From positions 903,802-967,801 of the forward strand of contig NZ_LR027842.1 in NCBI RefSeq assembly GCF_900607225.1: a stretch of DNA of 64,000 nucleotides. Direction: 5' to 3'. Position 1 is the first letter of the stretch, and each line of letters starts with the position of its first letter. The stretch is from [Pseudopropionibacterium] massiliense. GTDB taxonomy: Bacteria; Actinomycetota; Actinomycetes; Propionibacteriales; Propionibacteriaceae. The translations under genes and the position numbers were made by a program. The notes below the pieces were generated by a model that had not been told where the DNA came from, searched no databases, and worked only from the letters and a program-made list of their open reading frames with translations. Positions 15,685 to 24,504 of this stretch are shown in pieces.

Positions 15685-18081
15685 ATGTCTGACTCCCTCT
15701 TCCCCGATCTCGCCGCCGTTTTCGCACCAGACGGGACGGCAACTCCCAAACCCTCCTTGCGGGGCGCCGCGCGAGCCGTCGACGAGGGGGAGCTGCTGGC
15801 GGACCTGAACGAACCGCAACGGGAGGCCGTCGTCCACTCCGGTTCCCCCGTGCTGGTGGTGGCCGGCGCCGGTTCCGGCAAGACGAGGGTGCTGACCCGA
15901 CGCATCGCCCACCTGGTGGGGATCCGCGGGGTGCATCCCGGCGCCGTGCTGGCCATCACCTTCACCAACAAGGCCGCCGCCGAGATGCGGGAACGGGTCG
16001 CCGGGCTCGTGGGCAACCGGGCGAAACTGATGTGGGTCTCCACCTTCCACTCGGCCTGCGTGCGCGTCCTGCGTTCCGATATTGACCGGTTCGGCATCGC
16101 GAAATCCTTTTCCATCTACGACGACGCCGACTCCAAACGCCTGGTGTCGCTGGTGATGCGGGACCAGGAACTCGACCCGAAACGATTCCCGGTGCGTGCG
16201 GTGATGAACGCCATCAGCGGCTGGAAGAACGACCTGGTGGATTTCGAGACCGCGAAGGAACAGGCCTCCGGTCCGGTGGAGAAGGCCAACGCCGAGGTCT
16301 ACGAGGCCTACCAGGCCAGGTTGCGGGCCGCCAACGCCCTCGATTTCGACGACCTGATCATGACCACCGTGAACCTGTTCCAGGCGTTCCCGGAGATCCG
16401 TGAGAAATACCGTCGGAGGTTCCGCCACGTGCTGGTGGATGAATACCAGGACACCAACCACGCCCAGTACGCGTTGATCCGTGAACTCTGCGGACAGACC
16501 ACCTCGCCGGCCACGGATGCGCCGGTGGTGGAGCCGGCCGAGTTGATGGTGGTGGGCGACTCGGACCAGTCCATCTACGCCTTCCGGGGGGCGACGATCC
16601 GCAACATCCTCGACTTCGAGAAGGACTTCCCGGGTGCCCGGACGATCGTGCTGGACCAGAACTACCGCTCCACCAACACCGTGCTCCAGGCCGCGAACGC
16701 GGTGATAGCCAGGAACCCGGGGCGCCGCGAGAAGGCGCTGTGGAGCGACCTGGGGGAGGGCGCCCCGATCGTCGGGTGGGTGGCCGACACCGAACACGAC
16801 GAGGCGCAGTTCGTGGCGGGGGAGATCGACCGGCTCGTCGACGACGGCCGTGCCAGCTACGGCGACGTGGCGGTGTTCTACCGGACCAACGCCCAGTCCC
16901 GGGCGCTCGAGGAGGTGTTCATCCGCGTCGGGATGCCCTACCGGGTGGTCGGCGGGGTGCGGTTCTACGAACGCAGGGAGATCCGCGACGCCATCGCCTA
17001 CCTGCGGGCCATCGCCAACCCCGCCGACGACGTGTCGGTGCGGCGGATCCTGAACGTTCCCAAACGTGGGATCGGTGATCGGGCCGTGGCGGCGGTCTCG
17101 TCACTGGCAGGTGCGGAACGCATCTGTTTCTTCGACGCCCTCTCGCGCAGCGAGGAGGCGCCGGGCCTGGCGACGCGGTCGGCGAAACAGATTCGCGGTT
17201 TCGTGGATCTGGTTGAACGGCACCGCGTGAAGATGGCCCAGGGTGATCCCGCCGACGAGATCCTCACCTCGGTGCTCGCCGAATCCGGATACCTCACGGA
17301 ACTGCAGAACTCCACCGATCCCCAGGACGAGACGCGCCTGGAGAACCTCGAGGAACTGGTCAACGTGGCGGCGGAGTTCGTCGCAGCCGCGAACGCCGTC
17401 GACCTCGACGAGGAGAGCGAGTCCGGGCTGGCGGCGGGAATGCCCGAACCCGACGCCTCGCTGCCCGCCTTCCTGGAGCGGATCGCCCTGGTGGCTGACT
17501 CCGACCAGGTGCCGGACGGTGCGGAAGGGCAGGGCGTGGTGACCCTCATGACCCTGCACACCGCGAAGGGCCTGGAGTTCGACACCGTGTTCCTCACCGG
17601 CATGGAGGACGGAGTCTTTCCCCACCTGCGTGCCATGGAATCGCAGGACGAACTGGAGGAGGAACGCCGGCTGGCCTACGTCGGCATCACACGGGCCCGC
17701 AAGCTGCTGCACCTGTCCCGCGCGACGGTGCGGGTCACCTTCGGGCAGCCGAGCCACAATCCGCCCTCCCGTTTCCTGGAGGAGATCCCAGTGGGTTTGA
17801 TGGACTGGCGTCGTCTCGGTGAGCCCTCCGTCACGTGGGCGGCCAGCAACGCGGAACGCAGGTCACGGACCAGGCAAGCGCTGAGTTTCGGGACCGGATG
17901 CGGGAAACGTCCGACAGCCGGCGAGCTGGTGGTCGGGGATCGCGTGGCTCACACGGCCTTCGGGCTCGGAACGGTGCTGGCCGTTCACGGCGCCGGCCCG
18001 AAGCAGCAGGTGGACGTGGACTTCGGATCGGCGGGGAAGAAGCGCCTCGCCATCAGCCATGCCCCCATGGAGAAGCTGTAG
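15685..18081 (+). CDS. pcrA: ATP-dependent DNA helicase PcrA/UvrD
   Basis: A superfamily I 3'-5' DNA helicase of repair and replication, 798 aa. Motif I is AGAGSGKTRVLTRRIAHL, motif II DEYQDTNHAQY, motif III VGDSDQSIYAFRGA, motif IV near QNYRSTN, motif V TLHTAKGLEFD and motif VI YVGITRARK. The C-terminal tail has the PcrA RNA-polymerase-interaction-type module ('GDRVAHTAFGLGTVLAVHG'). The ATG at 15685 gives the family N-terminus. The 153 codons upstream are antisense to the PLD gene. It ends at a strong bidirectional hairpin. Confidence 0.97.
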   Translation: MSDSLFPDLAAVFAPDGTATPKPSLRGAARAVDEGELLADLNEPQREAVVHSGSPVLVVAGAGSGKTRVLTRRIAHLVGIRGVHPGAVLAITFTNKAAAEMRERVAGLVGNRAKLMWVSTFHSACVRVLRSDIDRFGIAKSFSIYDDADSKRLVSLVMRDQELDPKRFPVRAVMNAISGWKNDLVDFETAKEQASGPVEKANAEVYEAYQARLRAANALDFDDLIMTTVNLFQAFPEIREKYRRRFRHVLVDEYQDTNHAQYALIRELCGQTTSPATDAPVVEPAELMVVGDSDQSIYAFRGATIRNILDFEKDFPGARTIVLDQNYRSTNTVLQAANAVIARNPGRREKALWSDLGEGAPIVGWVADTEHDEAQFVAGEIDRLVDDGRASYGDVAVFYRTNAQSRALEEVFIRVGMPYRVVGGVRFYERREIRDAIAYLRAIANPADDVSVRRILNVPKRGIGDRAVAAVSSLAGAERICFFDALSRSEEAPGLATRSAKQIRGFVDLVERHRVKMAQGDPADEILTSVLAESGYLTELQNSTDPQDETRLENLEELVNVAAEFVAAANAVDLDEESESGLAAGMPEPDASLPAFLERIALVADSDQVPDGAEGQGVVTLMTLHTAKGLEFDTVFLTGMEDGVFPHLRAMESQDELEEERRLAYVGITRARKLLHLSRATVRVTFGQPSHNPPSRFLEEIPVGLMDWRRLGEPSVTWAASNAERRSRTRQALSFGTGCGKRPTAGELVVGDRVAHTAFGLGTVLAVHGAGPKQQVDVDFGSAGKKRLAISHAPMEKL

Positions 18082-18091
18082 GCAACGCAAT

Positions 18092-18120
18092 CGGGACCCC
18101 GCGCGACGAGCGGGGTCCCG
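18092..18120. terminator. Bidirectional terminator between pcrA and the M23 peptidase
   Basis: CGGGACCCCGC (18092-18102) and GCGGGGTCCCG (18110-18120) form a perfect 11-bp stem with a 7-nt loop between two convergent genes. Confidence 0.8.
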
Positions 18121-18148
18121 ACCAGGCATGCGGAGATGCGGGGAACCG

Positions 18149-19219
18149 TTACTGAACGGTGACGCCCTGGCTGCGCAGGAATGCCATCGGGTCGGTTGCC
18201 GTGTAGACGTCGCCCGGAGTGGTGCCCGCCGGGTAGTACTCGAAGTGCAGATGCGCCCCGAAGGAACGCCCCGTCACTCCGACGTAGCCGATCAGGTCGC
18301 CGGCCTTGACCGCCTGACCCGGCTTCACCACGACCTGTGACTGGTGCGCGTACAGGGTCATGCCGCCGTTCAGGTGCATGATCACCACGTTGTTGCCGGC
18401 CCAGGATGCGGCGGTTGGGCTCAACACGATGCCGGACGCGGCTGCGTAGATGGGGGTTCCCACGGGGGCCGGGAAGTCCTGCCCCGTGTGGTATCGGGCC
18501 CACGCGCCGGTCTGGCCGAAGTGGGCACCGATGGAGTAGTTCTCCTTGAGCGGCATGGATCCGCCCCCGGTGGAGGCCGCGGCCAAATCCTCGGCGGAGA
18601 TCTGGGACGTGTCGACGCCTGCCTTCTTGAGCGACTCACGGGCGGCGCTGAGACGTTCCTCGGCCGCTTTCTTCTCGGCCTCGAGCTTCTCCGCCTGCGC
18701 GGCAACGAGCTTGAGGTCGGTCTCCATCAGCTGCTCGCGTTCGGCCGCGGTTTCGTCCGCGCTGGTCTCCAGGGCGCTGTCGTGGGAGGACTTGAGGGAG
18801 GCGTCGTGTTCCTTTGCGTTCTCATCCGCGACGGCGGAGTCCAGATTTCCCCGCACCCCGGAACGGGAAGAAGCGCCGGAATCGCCGAAACCCTGCTCCA
18901 CGGCCTGGGCTGCGGCCTCCGGGACTGCGGCATCGCTGGCCACCTGCTCGGAGACGGCCTCGTTTCCCGAAGTGCGGGAATACCAGGCCCAGCTGAACAG
19001 GGTGCCCACCGCGAGCAAACCGGCCAGACCGGATGCGATCGAGACCTTCCCGAGGCGTCGGCGTCCCCTTGCCGGGGGAGCCGTGGAGGCCTCCACGAGG
19101 TCGTTCGTGTCGGATTGCTCATCGGGGAGGTCGAAATGATCGACCTCGACCATGGCCCTTTTCGGCGTGCTGGCCTTTTCTGCGTGGTTCAAGGCTGTGT
19201 CTCCGCTCTTGATGGACAT
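18149..19219 (-). CDS. M23-family peptidoglycan endopeptidase (LytM domain), membrane-anchored
   Basis: A protein of about 356 aa. Residues 1-65 are cytoplasmic, with a transmembrane helix near 65-85 (IASGLAGLLAVGTLFSWAW). A Glu/Ala/Lys-rich coiled coil spans roughly 130-210, and a C-terminal LytM zinc peptidase domain has HTGQDFPAP (first His and Asp ligands) and HLHFEYYP (HxH). Both catalytic motifs are intact, so an active endopeptidase or cell-separation hydrolase is likely. The ATG at 19219 (MSIKSGD) is preferred to the TTG at 19228. A TAAGGT box lies at 19234-19229, so the leader is very short. Confidence 0.92.
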   Translation of the reverse strand: MSIKSGDTALNHAEKASTPKRAMVEVDHFDLPDEQSDTNDLVEASTAPPARGRRRLGKVSIASGLAGLLAVGTLFSWAWYSRTSGNEAVSEQVASDAAVPEAAAQAVEQGFGDSGASSRSGVRGNLDSAVADENAKEHDASLKSSHDSALETSADETAAEREQLMETDLKLVAAQAEKLEAEKKAAEERLSAARESLKKAGVDTSQISAEDLAAASTGGGSMPLKENYSIGAHFGQTGAWARYHTGQDFPAPVGTPIYAAASGIVLSPTAASWAGNNVVIMHLNGGMTLYAHQSQVVVKPGQAVKAGDLIGYVGVTGRSFGAHLHFEYYPAGTTPGDVYTATDPMAFLRSQGVTVQ

Positions 19220-19333
19220 CCGACGCAAACCTTAGCAATTCTCAGCATGCTCTCAAAATCAAGTTTCGAGTCGGGCCAACGTCTGACACGACCGAACAGC
19301 GGCCTCGCGTTGATCCCCGCCCACACCAGCGTG

Positions 19334-21199
19334 CTATCCCTGCGCTGTGCGCTGGCCGAGCCGGATGGCCAAGGCCTTGAGCTGGTCCTCGGTGAACTGG
19401 GTTTCCCCGACGCCGGTGAACAGCAGATAGCTGACGGCCGTTCCGGCCCTAGCGACCATCAACTGGTACGGTCTCTGGGTGCCGTCATCGGCGATCTGCT
19501 GTTTCACGTCGAAAAGCCGGGCCGCCACGGCTGGGCCGTCGCTGCCGTCGGTGGTCACGGGGGTCAGTTCCGTGACCTTGGCCGCCGCAACCCTCTTCGC
19601 GCAGGAGGCCAGGTTCTCCGAGAGCAGATCCCCGAAGGTGGTGGCGGCGGTTTCGTCGGCGAAGGCGAAGCGGTACTGGGTGATGCCGAAAACCTTGAAC
19701 GTCTCGTCGGGGGAACCGACCGTGTAGGAGCGTTGCTTGCGGTCGGTGGGTCCTTGTTCACTGGCCAGGTTCACGCCCTCGCAGCCCATCCCGGAGGACT
19801 CCACCTCCTTCAGGCTGCTGCTTCCGCTCCAGGCCAGGTGTCCCGGGGCGATGATCGGGATGTCATTCGGGATCAGCCAACCCTGCGGGTTGGCGGGGTG
19901 GGGCGGCCGGGGTGACATCGGGGGTTCCGGGACAGGTGCCGCAGCGGTTTCACAGGTCGCGGTCAGGGGGCGCAGCAGGGCGCTCACCGTGCTCTTCGGG
20001 TCGACGGTGCCATTGTTGCGGGCCACGTCGAGCAGGCTGATCACCCTGCCGGTGCGCACCAACAGGATCGTGTGGTACTGGGCGATGTCCTCCTGGACGA
20101 CGCTCATCTGCAGCACCTCGTCGCCGAGCCCGGTCACAGTGGAGGAACCTGTGATCAGGGCGGGTATCGCGGAGCAGGACGCCAAGGAGGCGGCGCGCTG
20201 CTCGTAGATCTTCTTGGCGGTCTCCTCGTTGGCGTACGCATCAACCTGGTGTATGAGGGCCAGTTTGTCCTCCTGCTGCGTACCGATCGCGCGCTGGAGG
20301 GTGGCGGTCGTGTTGATCTCCGCAGGGTCGGAGTCCAGGCAGTTCACCTTGCGAAGGGTCTCCTTGCCCTTCTCCGTGACGGTCTGGGTGACGGTCCAAC
20401 TTGCGGCCGGCTCGATGAGGGCCGCATCCGATGTGTCGAGAAGAGAGGTGTCAGCGAGGTTGACCGGGGTGCCGGTGGTTTCCGACGAGCTGGGATTGGC
20501 GTTGCTGGCAGCAGGGCCGGGGGTGTTCAGGCGCGAGAGCACGAAGATCCCGCCTGCCGTCAGGACGGCCACGGTGACGGCCACCACCACCCACGTGGTG
20601 AGCATGCGCCTGTGATGCGCGAGCCACCCCTGTGACACAGTGGCGGACCCCTCGCGCTGCGTCTGCCTGGAGTTCGCCTGCCAGGGGTTGTCCGCCTCCG
20701 GTTCGGGATCTGCGGCTCGGGCCGGGGAACGATGTGCAGCGGCCCGGGGTTGACGGGACACCCGCGGCGGCGGGGAGGGCTGCTGCTCGGGCCAGCCGCT
20801 CCAGGAGGAGGCCGGCTGTTGGGCCCGGCGTTGTGGATCGGGTCGGGAAGGCGGGTATGGGGTGGGTGAGATCGCGGCGTGCACGGCGGTTCCGGATGCC
20901 GAATCCCGTCCCGCAGGAGTGGTCTCGTCATCGAGTCCGTCCCATCGCATGGCTCTTTTACCGGCCCCTGAACCCGGCATGGCACGTCGTTCCGTTCCCG
21001 GGAGAACGGGAGCAGGGACGGCGCTCTCGTCGAGGGGGTCGATGGGACGGGTGAACGGTGAGTCGATGTCCTCAGCGGCGCCGCGTCGGGCCCGGCCTGC
21101 GCGCCCGCTGGGTGTGCTGAGTGTATCGTCGACGCCGTCCGGCTGGGCGTCGTCCGCCGAGAAGGCCCTGCGGGGACGCTGCTTGCCGGAGTCAGTCAT
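19334..21199 (-). CDS. Membrane protein with two PknH-like extracytoplasmic sensor domains
   Basis: A 621-aa protein. The N-terminal 195 residues are disordered, rich in Pro/Ala/Ser/Arg. One transmembrane helix at about 197-219 (LTTWVVVAVTVAVLTAGGIF) leads to two extracytoplasmic domains of about 160-190 residues. Both carry the pattern Cys, then 'yr-f---etA', then '(L)ASC(S/A)', then a hydrophobic 'vaRaG--vs-l' strand, as in the sensor domain of PknH and related mycobacterial lipoproteins. No kinase domain is present. The ATG at 21199 follows a perfect GGAGGTGAAC ribosome site. The ligand is unknown. It is divergent from perM. Confidence 0.7.
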   Translation of the reverse strand: MTDSGKQRPRRAFSADDAQPDGVDDTLSTPSGRAGRARRGAAEDIDSPFTRPIDPLDESAVPAPVLPGTERRAMPGSGAGKRAMRWDGLDDETTPAGRDSASGTAVHAAISPTPYPPSRPDPQRRAQQPASSWSGWPEQQPSPPPRVSRQPRAAAHRSPARAADPEPEADNPWQANSRQTQREGSATVSQGWLAHHRRMLTTWVVVAVTVAVLTAGGIFVLSRLNTPGPAASNANPSSSETTGTPVNLADTSLLDTSDAALIEPAASWTVTQTVTEKGKETLRKVNCLDSDPAEINTTATLQRAIGTQQEDKLALIHQVDAYANEETAKKIYEQRAASLASCSAIPALITGSSTVTGLGDEVLQMSVVQEDIAQYHTILLVRTGRVISLLDVARNNGTVDPKSTVSALLRPLTATCETAAAPVPEPPMSPRPPHPANPQGWLIPNDIPIIAPGHLAWSGSSSLKEVESSGMGCEGVNLASEQGPTDRKQRSYTVGSPDETFKVFGITQYRFAFADETAATTFGDLLSENLASCAKRVAAAKVTELTPVTTDGSDGPAVAARLFDVKQQIADDGTQRPYQLMVARAGTAVSYLLFTGVGETQFTEDQLKALAIRLGQRTAQG

Positions 21200-21301
21200 G
21201 TTCACCTCCACGCGGACGACGAACCGCCACCGGGGCGGTATCTCACTGGTACAGGTTACCCATGACTTCGATGATCTGTTGGATCGAGGAAGGAGGCTGG
21301 T

Positions 21302-22582
21302 GTGGCGGAACGAGGTTCCCGGCATCGGATGATAGCCGTGGATGTGGACGAGGCGGCACGGGCGGCGAGACCTCAGATGATCATTCCGTGGTTCGTGTTG
21401 GCGCCGCTGGGGGGGCTCGCGGTAGTGGCCGCGGGGTGGCTTCTGATGGCGGGCCCTGCCGCTCTCGGATGGCTGACCTCGCCGGAGTCGCAACTGGCCG
21501 ATGCGCTCGACCTGGCCTCCCGCGTGTTGCTGCTCGCCAACGGGGCGGCGACCATGATCGGAGGACAGCTGGTGAGCGTCGCGCCACTCGGACTGACCCT
21601 GGTGCTGATACTGCTCGGGGTTCCGGTCGCGGGGTTGGCGGCCCGCGTCGCCCTCGACGAGACCGATGACCTTGGAGGAGTGGTGCTGAGGGTCGGGGGT
21701 GTCTATGCGGGAACCTACGTCGTCTCCATCACCCTGATCGCGTTCTTCGTCCCGGAGACCTCCGCGATCCGGACCTTCCTGGGGAGCGTGTTGATCGGGG
21801 GGCTCTCCGGGTTCCGGGGGGCCGCGCGCGCCGTCGGATACGACCTCTTCGAACGGTGGCCCGCGTGGCTGCGGTCGCTGCCGCGGGGGATCGGGGTGGC
21901 CGTCCTCACATGCGTGGGAACCGGGGCCGCGCTCCTCACGGTCATGCTCGTCCTGGGCCGTGACCGCATCGCCGCCATCTCCGACGGGCTCGGCGGCGAT
22001 GGTGCGGCGGGGCTCCTGCTGGGCGTCATCCAGCTGGTGTGGCTCCCGAACCTCGTCGTCTGGGCCACGGCCTGGACACTGGGGGCAGGAGTCACGCTGG
22101 GAGAGGGAACGCTGCTCAACATGAACGGGACGAGCCTGGGGTTCCTGCCCTCGATTCCCGTGTTGGGAGCGGTCCCGGACCCGGGTCCCGTATCCGAACT
22201 GGCCTGGCTGTGGGGGCTGGGCGGGGTGCTCGCTGGCGTCCTGGCGGCCCTCGTCGTCACGCTCAACCGATCTTCCGAAAGGTTCTACGAGACGTCCTTG
22301 GTCGGTGGGCTCGCGGGAATTGTCGCGGGAGCCGTGCTGTTCGTGCTCGCCTGGTGTGCAACCGGGGGGTTGGGGACACAGCGTCTCTCCCATGTGGGGG
22401 TCGGGCTCGGCAGTCTTGCGATCACCGCCTCCTGCATTCTCGGATTGTCCGGGCTGGTCACGGGGCTTACGGTGGGACTCGCCCGGCGGGAGTGGCCGAC
22501 GCGTCGGGGCATGCACACCGAAACCGGGCAGGAGAGCCTTGGATCGCGGGGCAGGGATGACGAGGAGACGCTACGCCGGTAG
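21302..22582 (+). CDS. PerM-like integral membrane protein (DUF6350)
   Basis: A 426-aa polytopic membrane protein with about ten hydrophobic segments and a charged C-terminal tail. Gene order towards purN and purH matches Rv0955 (perM), Rv0956, Rv0957 of Mycobacterium tuberculosis. PerM there is needed for persistence and cell division, and a divisome-related role here is inferred by synteny. The GTG at 21302 follows AGGAGG (21291-21296) at ideal spacing. Its last 12 bp overlap the end of the convergent radical SAM gene, which separates it from purN, a departure from the usual order. Confidence 0.75.
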   Translation: MAERGSRHRMIAVDVDEAARAARPQMIIPWFVLAPLGGLAVVAAGWLLMAGPAALGWLTSPESQLADALDLASRVLLLANGAATMIGGQLVSVAPLGLTLVLILLGVPVAGLAARVALDETDDLGGVVLRVGGVYAGTYVVSITLIAFFVPETSAIRTFLGSVLIGGLSGFRGAARAVGYDLFERWPAWLRSLPRGIGVAVLTCVGTGAALLTVMLVLGRDRIAAISDGLGGDGAAGLLLGVIQLVWLPNLVVWATAWTLGAGVTLGEGTLLNMNGTSLGFLPSIPVLGAVPDPGPVSELAWLWGLGGVLAGVLAALVVTLNRSSERFYETSLVGGLAGIVAGAVLFVLAWCATGGLGTQRLSHVGVGLGSLAITASCILGLSGLVTGLTVGLARREWPTRRGMHTETGQESLGSRGRDDEETLRR

Positions 22583-23740
22583 CCCTCCGTGGGAGCGTCG
22601 TGGCTCATGTGAGCAGAAGGGCTCCTCAGCCAGGAAATCACCCGTCATCGCGTAGGCGCGGGCCCGTGAACCGCCGCAGAAGGAACGGTAGGAGCAGACG
22701 CCGCACTTGCCCTTGAGCTGACTGCGGTCACGCAGCGTCGTGAACAGCGGGGAGTGGCGGTAGACCTCCTCGATGTCGTCGGTCCTGACGTTGCCCGCCC
22801 TGACGGGCAGGAAACCTGACGGATAGATGTCGCCGACGTGGGAGACGAACATGAACCCGTCGCCGTCATTGACGTTGCGGGCGCGGCCGATGCCGTCCTG
22901 CTGCGAGTAGTGCATCCCGGAGGTCAGCACGTCCAGGTCGGTGTCCGCCCCGGCCCGCGCCTCGGCGCGCTTGCGCTGCATGACGACCCGCGAGTACTGG
23001 GGCGCGGCGGTTGCCTTGATGTCGAAGGAAGCGGTCCGGGACAGGTCGTAGAGCTGGTTGAAAACGGCCTCGAATCCCTCGGCGGAGGCGACGTCCTCCT
23101 TCTTGGCGCGCCCCATCGGGACCAGGAAGAAAACCTCCCAGAAGACGATTCCCAGTTCCGTCATGAGCCGGCACATGGCCTCCATGTCGTCGAGATTGGC
23201 CTTGCGGACCACCGTGTTCACCTGGGTGGTCAGGCCGATCTCCTGGGCCTCGCGGAGGATGCGTAGGCCGTGCGCGAAACTTCCCGCCACGCGGCGGAAC
23301 TCGTCGTGGATGGTCGCGTTCGAGCCGTCGAGGCTGACCGCCAGCCGGCTCAGTCCCGCGTCCCTGAGGGCCTGGAGCTGCTCACGCGAGGCGAGCGAGG
23401 TGGTGGCCGGTGTGATGGCCATGCGAAGCCCGATGTCGGCGCCGTGCCGCACCAGGTCGACGATGTCCGGGCGTTTGAAGGCGTCCCCACCGGAGAAGAC
23501 GAACACCACGCGCCCGAACCTCCGCACGTCATCGAGGAGCTTCATCCCCTCCGCCGTGGTCAGCTCGTTCGGGTTGCGCAACGGCTGCGCGGATGCGCGG
23601 CAGTGGCGGCAGGCCAGGTCACAGGCCTGGGTGGTCTCCCAGATCACGATGAACGGGGCCCGGTCGAAGTCCAGGTTCGGGCGGGCGCCAAAGGGTTTCC
23701 CGTGCGGATGCCCGGCCCGGTGTGCATGGGGATGCGGCAT
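22571..23740 (-). CDS. Radical SAM/SPASM protein (TIGR04053-like, AhbD/NirJ-related)
   Basis: A 389-aa protein. The [4Fe-4S] SAM cluster motif is CDLACRHC, followed by 'FSGGDAFKRPDI' (GGE-like) and 'LAVSLDGSNATIHDEFR'. The C-terminal SPASM region has CGVCSYRSFCGGSRAR and a final Cys in EEPFC. The N-terminus is His-rich (MPHPHAHRAGHPHGKPFG). Relatives modify heme precursors or ribosomally made peptides. No precursor peptide or heme genes adjoin it, so the substrate is open. The ATG at 23740 has a TAGCGT box 6 nt before it. It sits on the opposite strand between perM and purN. Confidence 0.85.
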   Translation of the reverse strand: MPHPHAHRAGHPHGKPFGARPNLDFDRAPFIVIWETTQACDLACRHCRASAQPLRNPNELTTAEGMKLLDDVRRFGRVVFVFSGGDAFKRPDIVDLVRHGADIGLRMAITPATTSLASREQLQALRDAGLSRLAVSLDGSNATIHDEFRRVAGSFAHGLRILREAQEIGLTTQVNTVVRKANLDDMEAMCRLMTELGIVFWEVFFLVPMGRAKKEDVASAEGFEAVFNQLYDLSRTASFDIKATAAPQYSRVVMQRKRAEARAGADTDLDVLTSGMHYSQQDGIGRARNVNDGDGFMFVSHVGDIYPSGFLPVRAGNVRTDDIEEVYRHSPLFTTLRDRSQLKGKCGVCSYRSFCGGSRARAYAMTGDFLAEEPFCSHEPRRSHGGLPA

Positions 23741-23746
23741 GTCTCG

Positions 23747-23752
23747 ACGCTA
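23747..23752 (-). promoter_or_regulatory. -10 box of the radical SAM gene, leaderless type
   Basis: TAGCGT on the minus strand, 6 nt before the ATG at 23740, with no ribosome-binding site between. Confidence 0.5.
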
Positions 23753-23920
23753 GCGCTCCGGCTGGCGACGGAACTTGCGAGGGGGAGTGTCGCCAAGTGG
23801 GGTGTTTGAGGCGATCCGTCGCTTCCCCGGGCCGCAGGAAGTTTTCGTTCCCCGATCCACGGATACCGCGGCGGCTGCTCCTGGGGGCCGGGTTCCCGGG
23901 CAGGACGGGGCAACCGGCGA

Positions 23921-23926
23921 TACGGT
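23921..23926 (+). promoter_or_regulatory. -10 box of purN, leaderless type
   Basis: TACGGT followed by 6 nt and the GTG start at 23933. This indicates that the purN-purH-folD transcript starts at the initiation codon. Confidence 0.55.
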
Positions 23927-23932
23927 TGTCCG

Positions 23933-24496
23933 GTGACGATTCGCGTGGTGGTGCTGGTTTCCGGGTCGGGGACCCTGCTGCAGGCCCTTCTCGACGCCGC
24001 CTCGGCGGGGGAGGTGGACGCCCGGGTCGTGGCGGTGGTCTCCGACCAGCCCGCCGCCCACGCCCTGGAACGGGCCCGTGCCGCCGGGGTGCCGGCCGTC
24101 GCCCATCCCCTCGTCAAGGGCTCGGACCGCGACGAATGGGATGCCGGACTGACCGGGATCGTGGCCGGTTTCGAACCTGACCTGGTGGTCTCGGCAGGAT
24201 TCATGAAGCTGCTGGGGACCAGTTTCCTCGCCCGGTTCGGGGGACGCACCATCAACACCCATCCCGCGCTGCTTCCCAGCTTCCCCGGGATGCACGGGCC
24301 GAGGGACGCGCTGAACCATGGGGTCAAGATCTCCGGCGCCACGGTTTTCCTCGTCGACTCCGGGGTGGACACCGGTAGGATCCTGGCCCAGGGGGCTGTC
24401 GAGGTGTTGCCCGACGACACCGTCGAGACCCTTCACGAACGCATCAAGGTGGTGGAACGCCGCCTGCTGGTGGAGACCGTGCGTGCCTGGAACTAA
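23933..24496 (+). CDS. purN: Phosphoribosylglycinamide formyltransferase
   Basis: Transfers the formyl group of 10-formyl-THF to GAR in purine synthesis, 187 aa. The N-terminus '[20 protein letters not shown]' binds the phosphate. The catalytic Asn/His pair is in '[18 protein letters not shown]', and the Asp in '[12 protein letters not shown]' completes the triad. The GTG start at 23933 is part of a leaderless arrangement. It is followed 8 bp later by purH, then folD, which supplies one-carbon folates. The order is functionally coherent. Confidence 0.96.
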   Translation: MTIRVVVLVSGSGTLLQALLDAASAGEVDARVVAVVSDQPAAHALERARAAGVPAVAHPLVKGSDRDEWDAGLTGIVAGFEPDLVVSAGFMKLLGTSFLARFGGRTINTHPALLPSFPGMHGPRDALNHGVKISGATVFLVDSGVDTGRILAQGAVEVLPDDTVETLHERIKVVERRLLVETVRAWN

Positions 24497-24504
24497 GGAG
24501 AGAG

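Noticed and set aside
21200-22516. N-terminal extension of the sensor-domain ORF to 22516
   Set aside because: That part is antisense to perM, low complexity, and a perfect GGAGG ribosome site marks the true ATG at 21199.
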